Assembly: GCA_002368545.1 (NCBI GenBank)
Contig: MTSC01000040.1
Coordinates: 1-64,000, forward strand
From: Ramichloridium luteum
Lineage: Eukaryota > Ascomycota > Dothideomycetes > Mycosphaerellales > Dissoconiaceae
Reading direction: 5' to 3'
DNA: 64,000 nt
The position numbers and the translations under genes were made by a program. How positions within the stretch are numbered: position 1 is the stretch's first letter; each line of letters starts with the position of its first letter. The notes beneath the pieces are model-generated. The model had not been told where the DNA came from. It made no database searches and saw nothing but the letters and a program-made list of their open reading frames with translations. Of this stretch, positions 1-10,778 are shown one piece after another.

Positions 1-1
1 G

Positions 2-241
2 CTGCGCCTCGTGCAGGAGAACCACGCCGGCGGGGTCGAGGCGGAGGAGGCCGCGCGGAAGGCCGCCAACCGCGGCTCCTGGTTCGGCTGGATGAATAAG
101 GGGATCCCGATCCCGGGGTTGCCCGGCGCGGCGGCGGCGGCGAATCCTGCGCCCTCCGCGGCGGCGGCGCCCTCCGCGGTGGGGTCACCGCCGCTACCGG
201 GTTCGGGGCTCTTGCGCTCGGCGACGGAACCGCCGCAGTAG
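2..241 (+). CDS. 3' end of an unrecognised gene (partial)
   Basis: The frame is open from the left edge and stops at TAG 239-241, giving the last 79 residues of a protein whose start lies outside the window. The visible part begins with a charged, probably helical stretch (LRLVQENHAGG, then EAEEAARKAANRG), continues with an aromatic patch (SWFGWMNKG) and ends in a low-complexity Ala/Pro/Gly/Ser tail. Codon use is very GC-rich, like the neighbouring genes, and no in-frame stop interrupts it, so I take it as real coding sequence. I do not recognise the family; the low-complexity tail gives no functional clue. The ATG at position 11 is internal, not a start, because the frame continues upstream of it. 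Confidence 0.6.
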   Translation: MRLVQENHAGGVEAEEAARKAANRGSWFGWMNKGIPIPGLPGAAAAANPAPSAAAAPSAVGSPPLPGSGLLRSATEPPQ

Positions 242-1109
242 CGTTGTGGCGTGTGACGGCGCCGGACACGGCGATCTCTCCTTCCCTCTCTCCCTCTCAC
301 CCCTTGCTCGCCCGGGGCAGCAACGAGTCTCCGCGTCGGTCGGCCGCGTGCGCGCGCGCACCTCCCGGCCTTGGGTTCGATTCTCACCATTCCCGTTCTT
401 CCCTTTGTGTTTTTCTCTTGTGGGCGCGTGGCGCGACGGCGGGGCGGTGCGTGGGGACGGCAAGAGATGGCGAGAGATTGAGACGGAGAGCGACAGGGAG
501 ACTGGCGGCGCGTTCTTGTGCGGCAAATCCATCACGATCTGGTTGCGTCCTTTTTCTTCTTCGCAAAGGACGGGGTGGTGCGATTTTCTATAGACAGCTT
601 TCCGTTGGGGGTTCATCTCGGCACTTGGTTACATGGGCGGCGGAGGCGGCTTTTGTAGAGAGAGAGAGTAGATTGGATACAAACTTTTCGAAGGAGGGAT
701 TGGATCGCTAGACACTGTCCTTGCTGTGCTCTTTCGGTAGAAGTGAGGGCTTGGTTCCGCGGATTTAATCAATTCTTCCGCCCGTACTTCCATGGCTTGC
801 CCGCTGGTGCGTGAATCTCGTGGCTGGTGAAAGAAGTTCTCACGGCGTTCCACCATGAAGCTTCACGGGCTTGCTGGCATCAGCTCCAGTCTACCACAAA
901 CGAGCAGGCGACGTCAATGCGGCTTCAACCTTCGCGCAGATATGGTGAACGGTCTGCAGAGATCAAGAATTGCACCCTTCGGTAGATCTACCTTCGCATC
1001 GATGCGCTGACATCAGCAAGGTGGGCCTGCGATTTTTGCATCCTTCATTTCGAAGAGATTCACCTCCAATGAACCAACAATCCTTCCGCCTCGCCATGAC
1101 CACACCGCG
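242..1109. other. Intergenic region upstream of the amidase
   Basis: No convincing gene. It has a CT-rich stretch near 277-305 and purine-rich GAGA runs near 655-672. It should hold the 3' UTR of the left gene and the promoter and leader of the amidase. The short frames on both strands lack codon bias or family resemblance. Confidence 0.6.
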
Positions 1110-1113
1110 ATGA
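1096..1113 (+). promoter_or_regulatory. Five-codon upstream ORF overlapping the amidase start
   Basis: An ATG at 1096 opens a five-codon frame whose TGA overlaps the amidase ATG in the arrangement ATGA (1110-1113). If the transcript starts upstream of 1096, ribosomes would meet this uORF first and reach the main start by leaky scanning or reinitiation. The overlap is seen directly; a regulatory role is inference. Confidence 0.4.
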
Positions 1114-3044
1114 AATCCCTACGACTCCTCCCTCTGCTGCCGATCGGCGTCGCCTTTGCCGGTCTGCAGCTGCGGCATGGCGCTCCTCCTCCCGCTCGCC
1201 CCGGACCGGCAGCTCCGATCGCACCGGCCATAGATCCCGATCAAACCCCTGCCATCTCTCCATGGTCATTCGGCGCCGCGCCGCCAGCAGGTCCCAGCAG
1301 CAACGATGACTTCTTCCCCATGCCTCCCTGCCAGGGCTTGAAGCTGGAAGAGGCGACGATCGACGCGATGCAGGCGGCGATGGCGAATGGCACGCTGACG
1401 GCCGTGCAGCTCGCGGCGTGCTATCTGCAGCGCATGTTCCAAACGCAGGAGTATCTGAAGTAGGTAATCTTCTTCCTTCACGCCCTTGCTCCAATCTCCT
1501 GGTGGTTGAGGAACAAGTCCAGTGACTCTTCCCAACTTCTCTCTAGCATCCTCCTCCAGCTCAACCCGGACTGGCCGGCCATCGCCGCACAAGCCGATGC
1601 CGAACGCGCCGCCGGCACCGTCCGCGGCCCTCTGCACGGGATCCCGTTCATCATCAAGGACAACATCGCCACCGCCGACCAACTCGAAACGACCGCCGGC
1701 TCCTGGGCACTCCTCGGCAGCCGCGTGCCACGGGATGCGCACGTCGTGGCGCGCGCCCGACGAGCCGGCGCCGTGCTGCTCGGCAAAGCGACGCTGAGCG
1801 AGTGGGCCGACATGCGCTCGACGAACTACAGCGAGGGCTACTCGGGCCGCGGCGGGCAGGCGCGGAGTCCGTATAATTTGACGGTGAACCCGGGCGGGAG
1901 CAGCACCGGCTCGGCGGTCGGTGTCGCGGCGAATGCGGTCGCGTTCGCGCTCGGCACGGAGACGGATGGCAGTGTGATCAATCCGGCGGAGCGCAATGCG
2001 ATCGTCGGGATCAAGCCGACGGTGGGGTTGACCTCGCGCGCGGGAGTGGTGCCCGAGAGTCTGAATCAGGATACCGTCGGCGTGTTCGGGAAGACGGTGC
2101 GCGATGCGGTGTACGCGCTCGATGCGATCTACGGGGTCGATGCGCGGGACAATGCAACCTTGGCACAGGAAGGCCATACGCCAGTCGGTGGATATCAATC
2201 CTTCCTGAGCACGAAAGACGCCCTGCAAGGCGCCGTCTTCGGCCTCCCCTGGGAGACCTTCTGGACGCTCGCGGACCCCGAGCAACGCCGGATCCTGTCG
2301 GACATCGTCCGGCTGCTCGAATCCGCCGGCGCCACGATCCTCAACGGCACCGAGCTGCCCTCCCGCGCGCGGCTCGTGAGCCCGACCGGGTGGGACTGGG
2401 ACTACGGCGCCACGCGGGGGTACCCCAACGAGTCCGAATTCACGTACATCAAGGTCGACTTCTACAACAACCTCCGGGCCTACCTCGCCGAGCTCGCGCA
2501 TACCGACATGCGCTCCTTGGAAGACGTCGTCGCGTTCAACACCGCCAACGACGGCTCCGAGGGCGGCTCCCCCTGGCCCCGCGGCCACCCGGCGTTCTAC
2601 TCGGGCCAAGATAACTTCCTCGCGGCGCTCGCGACGGGCGGCGTCGAGGACGAGACATATCGCCAAGCGCTCGCGTTCTGCCGGTTTCAATCGCGGGAGA
2701 ACGGGATCGATGCCGCGTTACAACAGCCCGGAACACGACTCGCCGGCCTCCTCGTGCCCGCCGACGTCGCTCAAGCGCCGCAGGTCGCCGCGCAGGCCGG
2801 ATACCCGATGCTCACGGTGCCGGCGGGCGTGCATTCGGCGTCGGGGATGCCGTTTGGGTTGGCGGTCATGCAGACGGCGTGGGGGGAGGGGGAGCTGGTG
2901 AGGTGGGGCAGCGCGATTGAGGATCTGCTGCGGACGACCACGACGACCGCGGCGGGGAGGAAGTATGGAAGGAGTGCACCGATGTGGAGGGGTAGGTTGC
3001 AAAGGAATGTGCCGGTGTTGAATGTGTATGAGGGATCGCCGTAA
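1110..3044 (+). CDS. Secreted amidase (amidase signature family)
   Basis: Two exons, 1110-1459 and 1547-3044, give 615 residues. The 87-bp intron (GTAGGT...CTCTAG) restores the family-typical join EYLN-ILLQLNPDW. Residues 1-17 look like a signal peptide and are followed by a Pro/Ala-rich linker, so the enzyme is probably exported. The signature core is clear: Lys154 in FIIKDNI, the cis-Ser in NPGGSSTGS (about 235-236) and the nucleophile Ser259 in GTETDGSV, i.e. the Ser-cisSer-Lys triad of amidases. The family hydrolyses carboxylic amides to acid plus ammonia; the substrate cannot be read from sequence. It lies tail to tail, 136 bp away, with a Dal5-like permease, which suggests joint nitrogen scavenging. 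A five-codon uORF overlaps the start. The family call is firm, the secretion call moderate. Confidence 0.92.
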
Positions 3045-3180
3045 ACGAATCCGAGGCCGGGGTAGCACAAACTCACTGGGTCCAAAATCTGCGCATATCT
3101 CTTCAAGGCTTTTCATTTCTCATCGATGATCTTGGGCGCCCTTGCACGTCAAATCGCCCCAGTCGGAACAGCGGATCGCA

Positions 3181-4999
3181 TCAAATCACATACCGAAACC
3201 CCTTCTGCAACCCCCTCGCCTCCGCGAGACTGACACCCTCGACCTCGGCCGTCTTCTGCAGCCTCGTCAATTCGCGTTCCGTCAACACGACATCCTGATC
3301 CTCCAACCGCGCCAACGCGCGGTTCTGTCGGCGAAGGACTTCCCGTAGCACACAACCCGCCAGCGCCGCGAGCACCGCCAGGCCGATGACGATGGCCATG
3401 GCGGGGCGGTAGTGCGGCGCGGAGGCCGCCGTGTAGGTGTAGGGCGTCCAGACGGAGGCCAGGTTGCCGACGCTGTTGATGAAGGCGAGCGCGGCGGCGC
3501 GTTTGGCGCGGGGCCGGGGGAGGGAGTTGGCGATCCAGGCGTAGGTCTGGAATATATCCCATCATCAGTCCCGAAAGCACTGAACGGGGGTGGGAGGAGG
3601 CACAGGCCCGACTTACCGTCCCATTCATCAGAAAGATGAACGTCATCAGAAACAAGCTGAAATAGCGCGCGCCGAAGCTGTCGGTGAACATGAAGACGAG
3701 CGCGCCCGCGAACACGACGGGCACCGGGTAGAGGTAGAACCAGAAGCGCGAGCCCGTCCGGTCGGAGCCCCAGCTGTGGACGACGGAGGCGATCGTGATG
3801 AAGACGTACGGCGGCGCGACCAGCAGCAGGCTGATGATGTGCGGGTATCCCAGCGTCGCGGTCAGCGTCGGGAAGAAGTTCTGGATGCCGGCGGCGCCGG
3901 TGATGCCTGTGGGGGACGTGGTGTCAGGACCGAGTGTGGAAGGGAATGGTAGCGCAGTGCGGTGGGTAGATGGGTTGGCTTACCGTGATAGCCGATCGCG
4001 AGGATGTACGTCTTTGGGTCGGTGAAGGCGAGCTTGACGCCCTGCAACTGCGACATGCCGCCGGGCTCGTCGATATCTGCTTCTGCGGCATCGATGGCCA
4101 TGCGTCGGACCGCGACGTGCTTCATTTCTGGTGAGAGCAGGGACCAATTTTGAGGGAAGTCGGGAAGGACAAAAACGATCAGGAGGCCGACAAAGATTGT
4201 GATGACACCCTCGATGATGTACAGCTGTAGTTCCAAATCAGCATTTTTCCTAAATTATCGATGGAGCCATCGATGGGAGATGCATACCCATTGCCACGCT
4301 CTCAGTCCACTGGCGCCGTCCATCCCCGACAGGATTCCGGCGGCGATGAGGCTGCCGAACGCTCCCGACAAGAGCGAGCCGGCATAGAAGATGGACATGC
4401 GCAAGTTGAGCTCCGATCGCGTGTACCAACAAGACAAGTAGAAGAGCACGCCGCAAAAGAACGGCGCCTCGACGACGCCGAGGATGAATCGGCAGGCGAC
4501 AATATGCCCGTAGTTCTTGGCCTGCGAGGTCAGCGCCGAGACGAGGCCCCATGCGACGGTGAAGAAGCCGATGTACCAGGATGGTCGGCCGGAGAGGTTG
4601 AGGAGCGCGTTGGAGGGTACTTGCATGAGGACCTGTGGGTGGATTAGCGGGATCAATCTAGCAGGGCATCATGAAGGAAGAACTCACGTATCCAACGAAC
4701 AATATACTCAGTCCGGTCTGATATTGACTGTCCGTCAGATGCAGGTCTTCGACGAGACCCTGCAATTTGGCCGCCGCGTAGCTATTCCGATCGATGTAGT
4801 TCAGCAGGTACACCATGATGACCAACGGCATGATCAAGAGATCGATCTTGCGCCGCAGTTGTCGCTCAATGACGCGCTCTTCCTCGGTGAGCTGTGCCAA
4901 TGAAGCGATGTCGTGTTTGGGGATCTCTGCCCCGCCGGCAAGGTCATGGTCGTGGACGACCTCTTGGAACGATACGTCCGCCTTGTTGTCGGCCGCCAT
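3181..4999 (-). CDS. MFS permease of the allantoate/anion:cation symporter type (Dal5-like)
   Basis: Five exons on the minus strand: 4999-4688, 4632-4288, 4224-3984, 3906-3617 and 3546-3181. All four introns are 55-77 bp with GT..AG ends, and the protein has 517 residues. The start MAADNKADVS is followed by an acidic cytosolic leader and then the first membrane span (LLIMPLVIMVYLLNYIDRNSY). The D-R-N-S-Y signature and the later RFILGVVEAPFFCGVLFYLS and SELNLRMSIFYAGS segments are typical of the Dal5/TNA1 (ACS) branch of the major facilitator superfamily, which imports allantoate, nicotinate, dipeptides or similar organic anions by proton symport at the plasma membrane. About 12 spans are present. 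The convergent amidase suggests uptake of an amide or its product. The exact substrate is unknown. Confidence 0.9.
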
Positions 5000-5744
5000 G
5001 TTGAGAAGCGAATATTGAAATGATGAAGTTCCAGCTTTCCAGAGACGCGGTAACCAGGGCGGCGGTCGAGATGAGGATGAGGAGCCTCGTCCGCGCATCT
5101 GCACGACGAGCGGCGACGAGTGCGGGTCCGCACTCTTTTCAACGACCGGCCTGATCGATGTACTTTGAGATTACCCGGGGCCCACAGGGCGACAGAGCGT
5201 TCGCCTACGGGGAGCGTGGATCTCATGCGGCGCTGCAACTGCCGACGAGCGTGCCGTCGTCACACCCACCAGACACACGATTACACCACGAGGTCAGGAT
5301 GTATGGAAGTACCGGCTGTCCGCTCTCCATTCGGCGGCATCGACGAGGTTACATTTCATCACTGAGAGCTTGCCTGTGAGGTACCGCGGTACGGTACTGC
5401 TGCTGTACGCGTATGAGCTTTGAGCGGTGATGTGTCAAGCAGCGGCGGGGGGGACGGATACAGCGGCGCATACGACAGAAGAGAGCTCGCGTCCATTGCT
5501 CCGGCGGTGCATCCAGTCACACAGGGAGTCCGGACCGCTCCTTTGCGCCATCGATGAAGCTTTACGGCCAAGGAAGCGTTGCAGGCGACCCTGGCACAGC
5601 AGTTCTGCATGCTCTCTATCGGGTTGGACGTACGAGCAGCGAATTCGGGCAGCGTGGGAAGGACAGGCAGGTAGCTGCATGGCGCCAAACGTCGATCACA
5701 TTGCCGCAGGGCATTGAATGGGATATCGTCGTCAATATGGAGCT

Positions 5745-5770
5745 TATCGGGTGTGATTATCGGGTGTGAT
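5745..5770 (+). repeat. Perfect 13-bp tandem duplication
   Basis: The 13-mer TATCGGGTGTGAT occurs twice head to tail with no gap. It sits in non-coding DNA; no function is evident. Confidence 0.9.
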
Positions 5771-6100
5771 ACGTATGATGGATATGAACCATCAACAAAG
5801 CGGTCCTCAACAGAAGTTTCTCCTGCACGTCTTCGTGATTCAGGATTGCGAATCGGAGATCAATGGTAGGCGCCGTTGCAGAGGTTCTGACGAACAATGC
5901 CCCGCCAAAGCATAAGTCGCCTTGAAACCGGGTATGAAAGAACGATGGACTGTTGTCGCCGGAGCTACAGGACTGGAAGAATTCCCGCAAGCATCTTGAG
6001 ATATGAACATCGATACGCTATAGCCGAATCAAGGCAATTGAACATCTAGCAAGTTATATGCCGATGTTGTCTCAGATACCATCAAATAGCCTCACGAGGC

Positions 6101-6141
6101 AACCCTAACGGATGGACATAACCCTACGAACATAACCCTAA
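6101..6141 (+). promoter_or_regulatory. Cluster of three telo-box-like AACCCTA elements
   Basis: AACCCTAA occurs at 6101-6108 and 6134-6141, with AACCCTAC at 6120-6127, all on the plus strand and about 310-350 bp upstream of the cytochrome b5 ATG. Fungal Tbf1-type Myb factors bind AACCCTAA in promoters, so this is a candidate factor-binding cluster. The motifs are seen directly; binding is inference. Confidence 0.35.
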
Positions 6142-6450
6142 GCACGCGCATGCTTACCTCTGCCAGGCCCCGTCGCCGACTCGCGCGGCGCACGTCACAC
6201 AATAGAGTTCTGACCTCGGCAAGTCGCCGTTCGCTCGTCTGACCAGTTATCGCGTGCTTGATCTTGATTATCCCGGGCGTCTGACGTGCATTCTTTTCCC
6301 CATACTCTGCAACCGCCATACCAATTGGACCGTCGACGATTCTTCCTGAGATTTTCCGTAAGTGAAGCCGTCAATGCATGCTGGTCCCGCTCTTCACACA
6401 CTGACAGTCGCCACGCGGGCAGTATAGATAATCAAATCTCCCCACCCACC

Positions 6451-6906
6451 ATGTCGAAGCAATTCTCCGCCAAGGACGTGCAGGAGCACGACACCGTCGA
6501 CAAGGGCCTGTACATCATCATCGACGGCGGCGTCTACAGCGTCGCCTCCTTCGTCGACGAGCACCCCGGCGGCGCCAAGATCCTGAAGCGCGTCGGCGGC
6601 AAGGACGCCAGCAAGCAGTTCTGGAAGGTATGTTTCCCTCGACAATGTGTGCTTCGATTTTGGAGGAGAGCAGTCCGCGCGCAGGCAGGAATATATGTTG
6701 GGGGAATTCCATGGGGCTCAGGAAGCGGAGTCGCAAGAGGAGGCGGAAAACAGAATGTGTGCTCGACTTGCGCGCACGAAGGAAACGGTTGGTGAGAATC
6801 AATCGCTAACAGACTCTCTCTCAAACAGTACCACAACGAGCACGTGCTCAAGAAGTACGGCCCGAAGCTGAAGATCGGTGACCTCAAGGAGGGCGCCAAG
6901 CTATAG
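6451..6906 (+). CDS. Small soluble cytochrome b5-domain protein
   Basis: Two exons, 6451-6627 and 6829-6906, joined across a 201-bp intron (GTATGT...AACAG), encode 84 residues, essentially only the heme-binding domain. The diagnostic VDEHPGG motif (His38) supplies one axial heme ligand. The second ligand would be one of the histidines in KYHNEHVLKKY (61 or 64), just after the splice junction. This differs from the GHS motif of classical b5 but matches, from memory, a family of short fungal b5-like proteins. There is no C-terminal membrane anchor, so it is probably soluble. It would act as a one-electron carrier or heme/sterol-binding protein; the partner is unknown. It converges on the glycosyltransferase gene 165 bp downstream. 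Confidence 0.88.
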
Positions 6907-7071
6907 AGATGAGATATAGACCACGAAGAATATACATTCAGACCTGCTCACCATTTCCGCATCGACCCAACAGACTACAATTCTTCGTGCTGATGAAATC
7001 GTGAAGGATCGAGACTTCGATTGACACTACCAATCGTGATGTACCACGAGGGATCACGTTTTCCCAAACAT

Positions 7072-7752
7072 CTACACCTCCTTGCTCAGCACCTGCTCCT
7101 CATCCTCATCCTCCGCCTCCGCATCCATATCACCGAGCAAGGAATACCCATGCCGCGCCGTCCTCCGCGAAGCAGCATCAGCAGCGGCAGTAGAATGCGA
7201 AAACCACCGCCTCCGACTCACCACAAGCCCCACCCCAACACATCCAATCACCACCCCCACCAACCCCAACGCGAGCCAGCCGTAATGCGCGCCGACGAAC
7301 ACGATCGCCGCCGCATCCCAGCCATGCCAACTACTGGCCCCTCCATGCTCGAACAAGGGCGTCACGACCTTGCCGCGCAACATCTGCGCCTCGAGGTTGC
7401 CGGTGCGGTCGGCGAGGACGTAGACGGCGTTGTCGTGGGCCGTCTCGTCCTCTTGCTTCCTCCCCTTTCTCCGCTGTTGCTGCTGGCCCCGTGCCCATTC
7501 CCCCTGGACGTACTCCACCCACGCATTCGAAAAGAACATGCACCCCGTACTCAGCATGTTCTCGACGTACGGCAGCAGCGCCCAGACGCGGCGATGTGCG
7601 TGGCTCGGCAGCCGCGCGAGCAGCGCCGCCAGGAACGGATGGCCGGGCCGCGCCAGGATGAACGCGTTGTTGACGCCGGCCGGATAGGCGGCGGGGGTCA
7701 GGAAGCCGGGCGTGCGGATGTGGCGCCGCGGGTGCTTCTCCCACACCTCGTC

Positions 7753-7783
<31 letters not shown>

Positions 7784-8436
7784 ACCCCGGAGCGGATCTC
7801 CCCGCCATCGATCAGCGGATCCAGCGGGACCCGGCACGCGACGTCGAGATCGAGGTAGACGCCCCCGAACGTGGCGAGCACGGCGTAGCGCAGCACGTTC
7901 GCGCGCTGGATGTTCTGTGCGTAGCCTTCGTAGAAGGGGAAGATCGTGGGGTGATGCTCGGCGAGGAAGGCGTCGGCGGCGGCGTCGGTCCACAGGCGGA
8001 ATTCCCAGGTTGGGTGGAGCGCGCGGCAGGTTTGCTGGGCGGAAGAATGCTTTCCGCTCAGGACGGGCGTGTGGCCCTCTTGGTGAGTGTCGTTGTTGTT
8101 GTTGATATCCGCATAGTCGGCCGTAGGATCGGTCAAGGCCGCAGGAGGGGCGCGGCCGTTGGTGAGGTAGATCTGATGGATGATCTTGGGGATCGCGGGG
8201 GTCGATCGGTCATCGAGGTCGTCTCGTGGTGTCGATGGAGACGGCAGCTCGCTTAAGGGATCGTAGGGGAAGATGAGCGCTGGGTGTTGCTCAAGAGTCT
8301 TGTAGAACGTGCTATACGTGTGGATCACCTCGGAAATGTCGCCGATGTGGTGTCGGAGGGCGATCAGTAAGACGACGAACAGACCGACTACGCCAATGGT
8401 GAGGGATCGCCAGGAACAGCACATGTGGCTACGCAT
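7072..8436 (-). CDS. Glycosyltransferase family 32 membrane protein
   Basis: A single exon of 454 residues from ATG at 8436; an in-frame TTG nine codons earlier is not a likely start. A membrane anchor lies near residues 13-30 (LTIGVVGLFVVLLIAL) and a second hydrophobic segment near the C-terminus (about 385-415). Between them is the GT32 domain: IPKIIHQIYL (82-91), the RANVLRYAVLATFGG segment and the catalytic DxD in YLDLDVAC (196-198), which binds the nucleotide sugar through a divalent metal. The architecture resembles Sur1/Csg1-like mannosyl-inositolphosphoceramide synthase subunits and Och1-like enzymes, which work in the Golgi; which sugar and acceptor apply cannot be decided. An Asp-rich run encoded by a TCG triplet repeat sits between domain blocks. 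Confidence 0.85.
7754..7777 (+). repeat. TCG triplet repeat inside the glycosyltransferase gene
   Basis: About eight consecutive TCG units (GAC/GAT-type codons on the coding minus strand) give an Asp-rich run just after the DxD region. Triplet repeats of this kind are prone to length variation between strains. Confidence 0.8.
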
Positions 8437-9964
8437 CTTTCCTTGCTCTACTTCCAAGATCAAAAAGGTAGTGGTATTGTCTCGGGGTCCAACAATTCGG
8501 AAGTAGAACCAAGATTATCGACAACATGCAGGATAGAGATACAGGATCATAATGGTTTTGTTGGTTGTTATCAGTAGGAAATAGGCAACGTCATCATGGT
8601 AATTTCAGACAATCCATTACTTTCATAACACATGCAGTCAGAGCCAACACATCGCGTCGAATGTGCCTACCTGCGCTCGAGTAATGCTTGCCTCGTCCCA
8701 GTGCTCCACCTACCTTGACATCATTCGCTCTTGGCTTGCAGTCGGTCGGCATTGAGTTCCGACTTGTGCTTGCCGCTACTTCGCCCAGTTCGGCATCTCT
8801 CGTCGCAGCGTGGATCTTCTTCGAGAAAGAGCGAGTGCTTGAGCGACTCGGTCCGTTTCCGTGCATGGGACGTCAAGGGCGATATCTCTTGTTGGTCCAC
8901 AATCGCAGAGTCATCGCAGGTCGTCTTGAAAACTTGAACAAACGACGGAGCAATGTTGCGTCGTGATGACGAAGAACTGTATGTGCCGACCGACGGGCGC
9001 TGCTATTCGCTGCAGGACTGTGGGAACTCTCGGCACGGCCATGTTTTCCGAGTCCAGCGAGACCCAACGCGCCTTGGCTTTGCTCCACTGTGGAGGGCCA
9101 CTTGATCAGAGGAACGGGCAGAAATGTCTGCTGCAGTAGTGTAAAATGCCAATGGAGCTGTTGTAGGTCGGATGGAATTGCTAAGGGGTACGTTGATCTC
9201 GTCCATATATGGAGTTCCAGAAGCATGTTCGGTGAGGCCTAGGCGTGGGCCGCGCCCGGAAGAGCAGCAGCGTTACCCGTCATACCAGAGGGCTTTTGGT
9301 GGGCGAGCTTCACGTGGCAGCACCCAAAGATCATCTTCTCTGCTGCATGCGGGCGGTGTTGCATACAGTAGTCATGCAGGAGAAATCTGTCGTATGAAAC
9401 TATAGGCGACGGCAGTCCGAAGGTTGAAACCCGTCTCATCGAACGATGGTCGAAGGCGAAACAATGCCGACGTCTCGTCGATTGTCCATCCAGCCTTACC
9501 GACGACGGACAGGTCGGTGGCGTGCCACTGTGTGCGTTGCGTGGCCAGACGGGCGCAGACGTGCGACTGGAGACCCTTGTCGGCCCACCCGAAACATTTC
9601 TGGGCCATCCATGATGTCGGCTGCATGCACTGCGGCGGCGGGCGTCGCCCACTTCACATGCGACGACGACGCCAACTTTGAGGCACTTGCGACGACCGTC
9701 CGGGCTGTGCGACCAGACCACGACCAGGGCGACTACATTTCACGACGTTTGGCGCGCCGGGCAATTCTTGCGCAACCCAGATACGATTGATCTTCGTGCA
9801 CTTCGCCCATCGACGCATTCGTGGTGGAATTCTCTCCTGGTGTGCCACCCTCCCCGCGCATCGCATCGCCCCGACCTCGACGACGCTACGACCACCCGCG
9901 CACGGCGACGGCAGGCAACTTCCCTTCTCCCTACGACATATACACACGAGGAAGACCGCAAACA
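8437..9964. other. Divergent intergenic region, no gene seen
   Basis: About 1.5 kb between the starts of the glycosyltransferase (minus) and the small membrane protein (plus). Overlapping short frames near 9239-9790 on both strands lack an ATG-led, biased reading frame and resemble no family. It presumably holds both promoters. Confidence 0.6.
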
Positions 9965-10778
9965 ATGGGTCTCGGCAACCTGATCCCGCTCTTCATCCTC
10001 TTCGCCGTCGTCGGCGTCGGCGCCTTCGTCGGCTACCACATGTGGCTGTGGTCCAACGAGCTGGCCGAGCGGGCCGGCAAGAAGATGGAGAAGAGCAACA
10101 TGTCCTTCACCAAGGAGGGCGGTTTGCGTGTCGGCGTCAAGGACGTCCGTACAGATCTGGTGGCGGATAAGACGCAGAAGTAAGCACTTTCCTTTCCCTG
10201 AAATCTTCATGGCCCTCCACTCCAATTGCAACGCTGCACCTGCACCTGCCGCTGCCCCTCTCCTTGCCATTGGCCCTGCCCGAGATCTTCACTGCCGAGT
10301 GGGCAGGAGACCGCGCTCTGCAGCGGCAAAAGTCGGAGACCAACGCTTGCCGCCTACAAGTTGTCCGAGCAGTACAAGGAGGAAGGAGAGCCAAGCATCG
10401 GGGCACGACGGAACAGCAGCAGCAGCAGCAAGAGGAGGATCAGACCCACAACAACCTGCCCTTGCCCAGAACCAAGGACCCTCCAAGAGCTAACCTCTTC
10501 CTTCCCTCCTTCTTCACAGCGTCATCGTCAACGTCTGGAACCACGCGAGCCTGCCCAACTACAAGTCGCGCCTGGGCTGGAACAGCACGCAGGCGGATCC
10601 ACGCAAGCTCGCCGCGGCGCAGCCGGCCTCCTCGCAGCGCACGTCGCCTGCCCCGTCGCCACGACCTGGCGCGTCGCGATCCTCCTCGAATGTGTCGCGG
10701 GCGGGCGCATCCAGTGGCCTGTCACCGCCGTCTACGTCGCAGCGCCGGAGCGCGAGTCCTGTGCCCGGCGGGTGGTGA
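9965..10778 (+). CDS. Conserved fungal single-span membrane protein of unknown function
   Basis: Exons 9965-10179 and 10520-10778 give 157 residues. The intron is unusually long for this window (340 bp, GTAAGC...TCACAG). The split codon AA|C gives TQN-VIVNVWNHAS, a join expected from similar fungal proteins I remember only as unnamed. Residues 5-28 (NLIPLFILFAVVGVGAFVGYHMWL) form one N-terminal membrane span. A conserved hydrophilic part follows (ELAERAGKKMEK, then VGVKDVRTD and NYKSRLGW), and the last 60 residues are a disordered Ser/Pro/Arg tail. The small size with one anchor suggests an endomembrane or mitochondrial accessory protein, but no function can be assigned. Confidence 0.75.

Larger units (their letters stand above)
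5000..6450. other. Divergent intergenic region between permease and cytochrome b5
   Basis: No gene recognised in about 1.45 kb. It must contain the promoters of the minus-strand permease (left) and the plus-strand cytochrome b5 (right). A 13-bp tandem duplication and a trio of AACCCTA elements are annotated separately. Confidence 0.6.

Noticed and set aside
360..395. GGTTCGATTCT resembling a tRNA B box
   Set aside because: The flanking bases do not form a T-arm stem and no A box or acceptor stem pairs with it at the right distance.
7331..7993. 220-codon Arg-rich frame on the minus strand
   Set aside because: It is a frame-shifted shadow of the GC-rich glycosyltransferase gene; the high Arg content is typical of such shadows.
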